Assembly: GCA_030609125.1 (NCBI GenBank)
Contig: JAUWCW010000027.1
Location: 1-12,052 of the forward strand
DNA length: 12,052 bases
DNA from: Candidatus Rokuibacteriota bacterium
Lineage (GTDB): Bacteria; JAUVQV01
Direction of reading: 5' to 3'
The translations under genes were made by a program, and so were the position numbers. This document shows positions 6,162 through 12,052 of the stretch, piece by piece (within the stretch, counting starts at the first letter, position 1; every line of letters begins with the position of its first letter). The notes beneath the pieces were generated by a model. The model saw only the letters and a list, made by a program, of their open reading frames with translations. It made no database searches and had not been told where the DNA came from.

Positions 6162-6755
6162 TCAGGTTTCAAACCACTTGACGGAGGTGGAAAGCTTCTT
6201 GCAGAGAAGATCGATGGAGCCCGTCACTTCCCTCAGTTCCTTGAGGGTCAGCTGCTCCGCGCCCGTGGCCTTGTAGCGCAGGGAAAGCACCGTGTTGTGC
6301 ACCTCCTTGCTGAGCCCCTGCATTTCGAGAATTTTGTCGCGGAACGAGGCGAGCAGGACGTCGGCCGAATCGTCCAGGGTGGATCTTTCCCACTGGGGGA
6401 CCACTCCCGCGGAAAAAGTCAGGTCCCCCCTGGAGAGCCTCTGCAGCAGCGTGTCCGCCCTCCGAATCGGCGCCGTCAGCCTCTGCGCAGCGGCCCGGAA
6501 CCCCAGCCACGTCGCCAGGGCCGCGATGACGAACCCCGTCCCTCCGGAAACGAGGGTCGCCGGCAGGAGAAGTTCCCGGGCCGTCTTTATGCTGCGGTGG
6601 GCGCTGTAAAAATCCTTCGCCAGGTCGAGATCGATGATGGTGAAAAGAGCGGCCCCGGCGGCGGCGAAGGCGACTAACTGCAGCCCTAAGACAACAAACA
6701 TCACTCTCAGGAGCCGTCTCCGGACTCTGGAGCCGCTTTTTACTTTTTCTCCCAC
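6162..6755 (-). CDS. Two-TM HAMP-like membrane protein without output domain
   Basis: The 197-aa protein has a basic N-terminus (KVKSGSRVRRRLLR), a first membrane segment at about 17-41, a short outside loop of some 22 residues, and a second segment at about 65-86. A HAMP-like linker follows (LTAPIRRADTLLQRLSRGDL, 93-112), then amphipathic helices to the end, ending SVKWFET. No kinase, GGDEF or methyl-accepting domain follows. It resembles the membrane-HAMP front half of a chemoreceptor or sensor kinase, and similar stand-alone proteins accompany multihaem cytochromes in some Desulfobacterota (recalled, not checked). The GTG at 6755 is chosen because AAGGGAG lies eight bases upstream and a promoter precedes it. 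The frame stays open further up to 7703 but would run through the divergent regulator gene. It is followed after 19 bases by the cytochrome gene, so the two products may interact at the membrane. Confidence 0.78.
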   Translation of the reverse strand: MGEKVKSGSRVRRRLLRVMFVVLGLQLVAFAAAGAALFTIIDLDLAKDFYSAHRSIKTARELLLPATLVSGGTGFVIAALATWLGFRAAAQRLTAPIRRADTLLQRLSRGDLTFSAGVVPQWERSTLDDSADVLLASFRDKILEMQGLSKEVHNTVLSLRYKATGAEQLTLKELREVTGSIDLLCKKLSTSVKWFET

Positions 6756-6786
6756 GTCTATTACTCCCTTCAGCGCAAACAGGACT

Positions 6787-6815
6787 ATTGTAGTTGCCCC
6801 ATCGTGATTAATCAA
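6787..6815 (-). promoter_or_regulatory. Promoter of the HAMP-cytochrome unit with an overlapping palindrome
   Basis: On the minus strand -35 TTGATT (6815-6810) and -10 TACAAT (6792-6787) are 17 bases apart, a good sigma70-type promoter with a start near 6780 and a leader of about 25 nt. The perfect 10-bp palindrome TGATTAATCA (6805-6814) covers the -35 box, and GCCCC (6796-6800) and GGGGC (6822-6826) form an outer inverted repeat around it. Both could be an operator. The rest of the 150-bp divergent region (6756-6905) has no convincing plus-strand promoter; TATATG at 6852-6857 is the best -10 candidate. Confidence 0.6.
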
Positions 6816-6905
6816 TAAACCGGGGCGCTTCCATGACCAGCGGATCTGTGATATATGTGAAACTGTTTTCAACCGGCCGCAAGAGAGGAAAAAAGAGGCG
6901 GAATA

Positions 6906-8795
6906 TTGTCCAAAGGCAACATCCTCGTTGTTGAAAAAGACCCTTTCTACTCGTCCCTGTACCAGAAGACCCTCTCCCGCGAAGGGTATCGGGTATTCCT
7001 TGCCGAGGGAGTAAGGGAGGGCCTGGGCCTTTTCGCCGAGCGCTCCTACGACGTGGTGATCTCCGACATGGTGCTCAGGGGCGAGGACGGCCTCTCGCTG
7101 CTCCAGGGGATCAGGGAGGCCTCCCCCAGCCAGGACGTAATCATGATCACCAGCATGCAGTCCATAAAGAAGGCCGTGGAGGCCCTCAAGCTGGGCGCTT
7201 CGGACTACCTCACCAAGCCCGTCGATGCCGACGAACTGCTGCTGGTAGTCAAGAATCTCCTCCACCGGCAGAACATATCCGCCGAGCACTCCCGCCTGGT
7301 CGGTGAAAACGTACTTTTTTTCGAGCAGTTCCGGGTCCAGAAAAGAGGGCTGGAAATCCTCGCCATGCTCGACACGGACAGGATCATCGACCACCTGCTG
7401 GACATCGTCATCGAGGAGACGCGGGCGTCGGGAGCAGCCCTCTGGTTCAGCAACGAGGTGGATGGAAACTTCAGCTTCGGCGCCGGCCGCGGCACCTACG
7501 ACCCGGCGCGGGAGGAAGCGGACCGGTCGTTTCAGAAAATCTCCCTGAGGGAGCAGCTCTTTCGGGGCCGGGCCGTGCTCCGGGATGCTGAAGGAGGGCA
7601 GCACCCTGAGACGGACCTGCAGAAAATCCACTCCTTCAGGCTCCCCCTCTTTCACAACGACCAAGTCACGGGCCTCATCGCCGTCAGCCCCCGCCACGAC
7701 CACAAGCCCTACACCGACTACGACGTCAACGTGGCCCGCGTCCTTATAGAGAGCGGCGCCATCTCCCTGCGGAACGCCCGTTTCTTTGCCCTTGAATCAT
7801 CCCGGGAGCTGCGTGATCCCAGCATGGAGATTTATTCGCCCGCGTACTTTCACCAGGCGGGGATGAAGGAAGTGAATATCGCCCGAAGATACGGGCGGGA
7901 GCTGTCGTTCGTCTGTGTCGAGATCGACGGCTTCATGGAGCTGAAAAAAAAGATCAAGGAAACGCAGGCGAGACGTCTTCTGAAGGAAGTGGCGGACAAG
8001 CTCCTGGAAGTCTCGAGAGAGACGGACGTCCTTTCCATGCTGGATGAGGGATCCTTCGCGATCATCATCCCCGAAACCGACTTCTACGGCGCCCTCATGC
8101 TGATCAAACGGGTGAAGGTCGCGCTGAGAAACACCCTTTTCGCCATCGATCTCAAAAGAGAGCTTCGACTCAGCGCCTCTCTCGGTTCGGCGACCTATCC
8201 GAATGACGGCGAGCAGCTCGTCACGCTTCTGCGCTCCGCCCGCGATCGTCTCCGGAGAGACCGCTCCAGTCTGGCGAGAAAGCTGAAACTCGAGAGCCGC
8301 TCTTTCTGGAAGGCCTACGCTCACCTCATCGGGCTCGGCTCCAGGCCGGACCGGGATGCCGCCCTCACCAACTGCTATCTGACCCTGAATGATGAGGACC
8401 TGGACCGGATCCGCAATCTCTTTCTCGATGAGGCGGGCCGGCTCGGAAACCGTCGCGGACTCCTCTACGTCGGCAACCAGTCGGTGGACTCCTCCCTCTT
8501 CGATTACTCCAACTTCTCCCGTCTGGCGAACACGAAGCTGTCCGTCTTTGCCCTGGGAGCACGGAGCGAGGGCTCCTGGAGCCACCCCGAGATCATGCCG
8601 GTCTACCTCGACGACCGCAACATACGCACTCACCGCTTCCTCCTCTGCATCGCCGAGTCCTTCTACTATACGTTTCTGTGCCGGCCGGAGGCCGAGGGGA
8701 GCTGGCGGGTTTTCCACTCCGCCGACCCCCACATAACCCATGAAATGATAGGGAAGCTGCAGGAGCGCTATCTTCTGCAGCAGCGGATCGGGTGA
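6906..8795 (+). CDS. Response regulator: REC, GAF, degenerate GGDEF, unknown C-terminal domain
   Basis: The 629-aa cytosolic protein starts with a complete receiver domain (about 4-120): acidic Glu10/Asp12, phosphoacceptor Asp54 in VVISDMVLRGEDG, Thr82 and Lys104 in YLTKPV. A GAF-like domain follows (about 150-295, from LAMLDTDRIIDHLLDIVIEE to AISLRNARFFA). Residues 318-460 have the GGDEF fold, with SFVCVEIDGF and FAIIIPETD, but the signature GGDEF reads DEGSF (380-384), so cyclase activity is unlikely. Residues 465-629 form a further domain I do not recognise, with YVGNQSVDSSLFDYSNF and LCIAESFYYTFLCRP. The start is TTG at 6906, with GAGG seven bases upstream; residues MSKGNILVVEKD fit a receiver N-terminus. 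The stop overlaps the next start (TGATG), so both regulators are translated together. The cognate kinase is not in the window. Confidence 0.9.
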   Translation: MSKGNILVVEKDPFYSSLYQKTLSREGYRVFLAEGVREGLGLFAERSYDVVISDMVLRGEDGLSLLQGIREASPSQDVIMITSMQSIKKAVEALKLGASDYLTKPVDADELLLVVKNLLHRQNISAEHSRLVGENVLFFEQFRVQKRGLEILAMLDTDRIIDHLLDIVIEETRASGAALWFSNEVDGNFSFGAGRGTYDPAREEADRSFQKISLREQLFRGRAVLRDAEGGQHPETDLQKIHSFRLPLFHNDQVTGLIAVSPRHDHKPYTDYDVNVARVLIESGAISLRNARFFALESSRELRDPSMEIYSPAYFHQAGMKEVNIARRYGRELSFVCVEIDGFMELKKKIKETQARRLLKEVADKLLEVSRETDVLSMLDEGSFAIIIPETDFYGALMLIKRVKVALRNTLFAIDLKRELRLSASLGSATYPNDGEQLVTLLRSARDRLRRDRSSLARKLKLESRSFWKAYAHLIGLGSRPDRDAALTNCYLTLNDEDLDRIRNLFLDEAGRLGNRRGLLYVGNQSVDSSLFDYSNFSRLANTKLSVFALGARSEGSWSHPEIMPVYLDDRNIRTHRFLLCIAESFYYTFLCRPEAEGSWRVFHSADPHITHEMIGKLQERYLLQQRIG

Positions 8796-10336
8796 TGGCC
8801 GAGAGCGCCGGGAAAGGCAAGCGGTTCATCCTTGTCGTCGACAACGACATGGCCGTCCTGAAGCAGGTGGAAAACACTCTCCGGCGGAACGATTACGAGG
8901 TCCACCTCGCCACCGACGGGGCCCTGGCGATCAACCGGGCCCTCGCCTCTCCCCCGGAGGTCGTGATCTCTGCCGTCGAGATGCCCCTTCTCGACGGCTT
9001 CAAGCTCTGCCAGCTCCTCAGGACCAACCCCATAACACGTGACATCCCTTTCGTCTTTCTCACCAGCAAGGAGACGAGCCCCCAGCGTCTCGGGCAGTAC
9101 CTCCGGCCCTTCGACGAGTTCCTCCTCAAGCCTTTCAAGGAAGAAGAGCTCCTGGGACGGATAACCGGACTGCTGATGAGGATGGAGAAAGTCGAGGAAG
9201 TGGCCGTCGGCGAGAAGGCCCTTCTCGGGACGCTCTCCGAGATCACCCTCATGGACCTTCTTCAGATCCTGCGCATGAACCGCCGCTCGGGATTTCTCGA
9301 CCTCGAGCAGGAAGGCCGCCTGGCAACGGTCTTTATCCGCGAGGGGGAGGTGGTCAACGCCAAGCTGGGCAAATTCAAGGGCGAGAAGGCCTTCTTCAGG
9401 CTCCTCGACTGGAACAGGGGCAAGTTTGAGTTCCGGCCCCAGGCGGTGGAGACGGAAGTCCTCATCGAGCGGCCGGGGGAGAACCTCATCCTGGAGGGCC
9501 TTCGCCAGCTCGACGAGGTGAACAAGATCAAGGAGACTCTCTTCGCCGGAGGCAGACGCCTGGAGTTGGTCAAGCACTTCCAGGGCCCCCCTGAAAAGCT
9601 TCGACCCGTCACGCGGGAGGTCATCAAGCTCCTCGACTACTTCTCAGGTCTCGAAGACATCATGGACCAGAGTTCCTTCAACGATCTCGAGATCTGCCAG
9701 ACCCTCCAGGTGCTCATAGAAAAAGAGATCATCGATGTCTCCGCGGGAGTCGCCGAGGGCGAGGAGGCTCTCGAGACTCCCCTTCTCTCTCTCGAGGAAG
9801 CCCTGAAATTGAGCTATCAGCTCGGCATCGGCCGCGAGGAGACATCTCAGGCCTCGACGGGAAAACTCCTCCTCTTCACCAGCGAACGGAAGCTGCTGAA
9901 ACAGCTCCTTGAAGGGCTGTCACGGCATAAGGAGTTCAAGATCGACGCCGGGATCGTTCTCGACCCGGCAGCGAAGTCGATTCCTCTGGGTGGCATCGGC
10001 ACGGTCCAGATCCTGGAGGGCACGGACCTGAGCCTCTACTCTTTTCCCAGCGAAGCGTCCTATCAGCCTCTCTGGGAGCCCCTCTCACAGGGATCGCTCG
10101 GGAACCTGATCCTTCTCGGGGAGGGGAATTCGGCGGAGGACGCTGCCCGCTTCTGCGACAACGTCCTTCGTCAGCCCTTTCTCCTCTGCGGCCCCGGCAG
10201 GCCGGAAGGAGTGGAGAAGGCCGCACTGGGGTGGGAACCCTCCGTCCCCTGGAACTCCATCCCCCTGGGGGACGGCAGGGATGACGGCTACCGGCAGGTC
10301 TTCCGCGCCCTCTTTTCTCTTATCCTGAACAAGTAG
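8795..10336 (+). CDS. Pseudo-receiver / DUF4388 regulator with unknown C-terminal domain
   Basis: A 513-aa cytosolic regulator. The receiver-like domain (10-128) keeps the acidic pair (VVDNDM, Asp16/Asp18), Thr90 and Lys112 (LLKPF), but the phosphoacceptor position is Ala60 (VVISAVEMPLLDG), so it cannot be phosphorylated in the usual way. Residues 143-215 match DUF4388 (PatA-like N-terminal family): LSEITLMDLLQILRMNRRSG, then VFIREGEVVNAKLG and WNRGKFEF. Residues 225-330 are mostly helical. Residues 355-513 loosely resemble a Ras/MglA-like fold without a P-loop lysine: a first strand LLLFTSERKLL, then DLSLYSFPSEASYQPLW and LGNLILLGEG. That last assignment is tentative. The start is taken as ATG 8795 in a TGATG overlap with the preceding gene; GTG at 8792 is the alternative and adds one residue. 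Confidence 0.88.
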   Translation: MAESAGKGKRFILVVDNDMAVLKQVENTLRRNDYEVHLATDGALAINRALASPPEVVISAVEMPLLDGFKLCQLLRTNPITRDIPFVFLTSKETSPQRLGQYLRPFDEFLLKPFKEEELLGRITGLLMRMEKVEEVAVGEKALLGTLSEITLMDLLQILRMNRRSGFLDLEQEGRLATVFIREGEVVNAKLGKFKGEKAFFRLLDWNRGKFEFRPQAVETEVLIERPGENLILEGLRQLDEVNKIKETLFAGGRRLELVKHFQGPPEKLRPVTREVIKLLDYFSGLEDIMDQSSFNDLEICQTLQVLIEKEIIDVSAGVAEGEEALETPLLSLEEALKLSYQLGIGREETSQASTGKLLLFTSERKLLKQLLEGLSRHKEFKIDAGIVLDPAAKSIPLGGIGTVQILEGTDLSLYSFPSEASYQPLWEPLSQGSLGNLILLGEGNSAEDAARFCDNVLRQPFLLCGPGRPEGVEKAALGWEPSVPWNSIPLGDGRDDGYRQVFRALFSLILNK

Positions 10337-10345
10337 GTTCCGCGG

Positions 10346-10669
10346 TCACCCTTTCCGGTCCTTCTTCCGCGAGGGCTCCCATCCGGTCATCCGCTTGTAC
10401 TCCTCCACCACTGCCTCCCGGATCTGTTTCCGCACGTCCCGGTTGAGAGGAACGACAAGATCGACGAACCTCTCCCGCCGCGCCCTCTGCGAGGGAAAGC
10501 CGATAAAGAGCCCCTGCTTCTCCGATTCGAGGATGCGGATGCCCCGCAACAGAAGGGCGTCTGCGATTTCGATCTCGGCGTAGGCCACCGTCCGCCCTCC
10601 GGTCTCCCTCGTGTCGAAGGGATAGACTCTCACGGCGGTGATGCTCAGCGTCTTAGGTTCGGATGACAT
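10346..10669 (-). CDS. spoVG: SpoVG-family protein
   Basis: The 107-aa product is a clear SpoVG homologue. It has an N-terminal strand ITAVRVYPFD, a central IRILESEKQGLFIGFPSQR (44-62), then VDLVVPLNRDVRKQIREAV (69-87) and a final helix EEYKRM, followed by a basic tail (SRKKDRKG). SpoVG is a small nucleic-acid-binding regulator known from Bacillus septation and sporulation, staphylococcal virulence control and Borrelia; homologues in Gram-negative anaerobes are largely unstudied. I chose ATG at 10669, which has AGGA nine bases upstream and fits the family N-terminus. It overlaps the 3' end of the diguanylate cyclase gene by 17 bases, which implies co-transcription. An in-frame start at 10711 would only add a low-complexity Gly/Pro stretch read from the cyclase gene. 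It converges on the DUF4388 regulator with nine bases between stops and no visible terminator. Confidence 0.9.
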   Translation of the reverse strand: MSSEPKTLSITAVRVYPFDTRETGGRTVAYAEIEIADALLLRGIRILESEKQGLFIGFPSQRARRERFVDLVVPLNRDVRKQIREAVVEEYKRMTGWEPSRKKDRKG

Positions 10670-12052
10670 CTTTGAAGGTCCTGTGCCGGTTCCGCCCGGA
10701 CTCCTTGGCAAGGTAGAGCGCCTGGTCCGCGTGACGGACCAGGTCCTCCTTGCCCTCCCCGTCCTCCGGGAAGACGGAGGAGCCGATGCTGATGGTCACC
10801 GAAAGGGTCTTGTGTTCGTGCTCGAAGGTGAGGGCCCTTATCGACTTGAGAACCCGCTCGGCCATGTTCCCGCACCCCCGCCGGGCCGTGCCCGGGAGGA
10901 TGATGGCAAATTCCTCCCCCCCGTACCGCGCCACGAAGTCTATGCTCCTGGCAATCCCGGCGAGCTGCCGGGACACTTCCTTGAGGACCACGTCGCCGAA
11001 GGGGTGGCCGCAGGTGTCGTTGAGCTTCTTGAAGTGATCGATGTCGAGAAGCAGAAGGGAGAGGTGCTGGTTGTGCCGCTCCGCCCTCTGCAGCTCGTGG
11101 TCGAGCCTCTCCTGGAAGTGCCGGTGGTTGTAAAGACCGGTGAGCCCGTCGGTGAGAGCCATCTTCTCCACCTGGCGGTGAAGGATGGCGTTGGAGATCT
11201 GTGCCGCCGCCTGGTTGGCAAGAAGCTGGAGTGTCTCCAGGTGATAGTGGGTGAAGTGGGCGGCCTTGGCGGAGGCGAAGATTATCGTCCCTTCCAGCTC
11301 GTCGCGGAACCGGAGGGGGAGGCCCAGGAAGGAGCGCATCTTCTCGAGCCCGGTGTACCCCGGGATGATCTCCATCTTCTTGCGGTCGGAGAACACCAGG
11401 GGCTGCCCGTGATTGACGATATAGGAGACGAGGCAGTTCTTCTTCAGGGGGAATGAGACCGCCGAGGGGGACTCGAAACGGAAGCCGCGCTGCGTCTGCA
11501 GAACGAGGCGCCGCCGTTCAGGGTCGACGAAGAAGACGGCACACTGATCGTACGGTATCACCACGTTGATGCCGTCCACCAGGCTCTCGAGCATCTTGTC
11601 CGCCTCCAGCGTCATGCTGAGGCTGTTGCTCAGGGCATTGAGGGTCTCCAGCGTCATCTTGCGCCGGTCCCTCAGGGAGCTTTCGCGGAAGTTTTCCAGG
11701 AGAAGATTTACTTCGAGAGCAAAACCCTCGAACACCTCGAGTTCGCTCTTCGAGAACCTGTCGGCCGCGGGATGGTCGGCCACGAGGACACCGCGCAGAA
11801 CCTCCTGCTCCTTGACGGGAACGACCATGGGCGACGAGGAATCCCTGCCTTCAACGGTGAAGTTCACTCGGTGGCGGCCCTTTTCCACGTTCGAAAGCAT
11901 GAGGGCCGCCCCGTGCCTGGCTGATCCCCCGACGATTCCCTCCCCCACCCGGAAGTTCGCCTCCTCGTCGATCTTCACTCCCTCCGCCGCCGCCCGCCGG
12001 TGGAAGAACCTGTTGCCGTCCCTCTGAAAGTAGATGGCGGCCCGGGCCCCCA
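10653..12052 (-). CDS. GAF-GAF-GGDEF diguanylate cyclase, N-terminus beyond the window
   Basis: The protein makes c-di-GMP from GTP in the cytosol. The frame is open to the window edge; the first complete codon is at 12050-12048, giving 465 visible residues. GAF 1 is truncated (about 1-120: GARAAIYFQRDGNRFF, then FRVGEGIVGGSA and LRGVLVADHP). GAF 2 covers about 140-290 (CAVFFVDPERRRLVLQTQRG, SFLGLPLRFRDELEGTIIF). The GGDEF domain (about 295-465) starts at ALTDGLTGLYNHRHF and has the intact signature GGEEF at 377-381. An inhibitory RxxD site, RSID, lies at 368-371, five residues before it, so product inhibition is expected. A GTG at 11978 in the frame is not a likely start because GAF sequence continues upstream of it. 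Signal input through the GAF domains is unknown. The 3' end overlaps spoVG. Confidence 0.94.
   Translation of the reverse strand, partial: GARAAIYFQRDGNRFFHRRAAAEGVKIDEEANFRVGEGIVGGSARHGAALMLSNVEKGRHRVNFTVEGRDSSSPMVVPVKEQEVLRGVLVADHPAADRFSKSELEVFEGFALEVNLLLENFRESSLRDRRKMTLETLNALSNSLSMTLEADKMLESLVDGINVVIPYDQCAVFFVDPERRRLVLQTQRGFRFESPSAVSFPLKKNCLVSYIVNHGQPLVFSDRKKMEIIPGYTGLEKMRSFLGLPLRFRDELEGTIIFASAKAAHFTHYHLETLQLLANQAAAQISNAILHRQVEKMALTDGLTGLYNHRHFQERLDHELQRAERHNQHLSLLLLDIDHFKKLNDTCGHPFGDVVLKEVSRQLAGIARSIDFVARYGGEEFAIILPGTARRGCGNMAERVLKSIRALTFEHEHKTLSVTISIGSSVFPEDGEGKEDLVRHADQALYLAKESGRNRHRTFKDVIRT

Noticed and set aside
6143-6172. TTG start ten codons upstream for the multihaem cytochrome
   Set aside because: It overlaps the preceding gene and puts an acidic, non-signal segment (MKPEAEGPPS) ahead of a normal signal peptide; ATG 6142 has its own ribosome-binding site.
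6756-7703. N-terminal extension of the HAMP-like protein into the regulator gene
   Set aside because: The added part is antisense to the receiver and GAF domains and skips the GTG with a good ribosome-binding site and promoter.
7797-8741. Minus-strand open frame opposite the first response regulator
   Set aside because: The plus strand has conserved receiver, GAF and GGDEF-like folds; the minus translation shows no family.
8768-9577. Minus-strand open frame opposite the DUF4388 regulator
   Set aside because: Antisense shadow with Leu/Glu-rich translation and no start signal.
1-12052. CRISPR array, tRNA or rRNA genes, prophage or toxin-antitoxin genes
   Set aside because: Scanned by eye for spaced repeats, tRNA cloverleaf ends and small paired genes; none seen.

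Overview
The window is a GC-rich chromosomal stretch, densely packed and with good ribosome-binding sites. It suggests an anaerobic, cytochrome-rich member of the Desulfobacterota (former Deltaproteobacteria). That is an inference from multihaem c-type cytochromes, a likely selenoprotein, GAF/GGDEF and DUF4388 response regulators and a SpoVG homologue. No rRNA or marker gene allows a firmer placement.

Layout. (1) Positions 6-186 form a short element bounded by perfect 19-bp inverted repeats, with no transposase, like a MITE or IS remnant. Just outside its right end is a good sigma70-type promoter (190-218). (2) Positions 290-3605 are a plus-strand, translationally coupled operon: coaBC (coenzyme A synthesis), a family 4 uracil-DNA glycosylase, and a 471-residue exported protein joining a metallophosphatase-like domain to a four-haem cytochrome domain. 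The third gene carries an in-frame TGA at codon 48 in a Cys-Gly-TGA context, followed at once by a hairpin with a GGUCUU loop. I read this as selenocysteine insertion, and it is the main discovery in the window. (3) Convergent to it lies a minus-strand pair, moaB then a ComFB-domain gene, separated from the selenoprotein gene by a REP-like palindrome. (4) Next on the minus strand is a pair encoding a two-TM HAMP-like protein without an output domain and a large exported cytochrome (11 CXXCH motifs plus one aberrant CXXC-TGH), ending in an intrinsic terminator. (5) Divergent from that pair, two plus-strand response regulators are coupled by a TGATG overlap: REC-GAF-degenerate GGDEF-unknown, and pseudo-REC-DUF4388-unknown. 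(6) Convergent to these are a minus-strand GAF-GAF-GGDEF diguanylate cyclase, running off the right edge, and an overlapping spoVG-family gene.

How the genes may work together (inference): the two multihaem proteins and the HAMP-like membrane protein point to periplasmic electron transfer or redox sensing. The regulators on the right form a signalling cluster in which one protein has an intact diguanylate cyclase site and two have lost catalytic or phosphoacceptor residues, so they probably act as binding or adaptor modules. Every interval between genes is under 300 bp, and each is described below.
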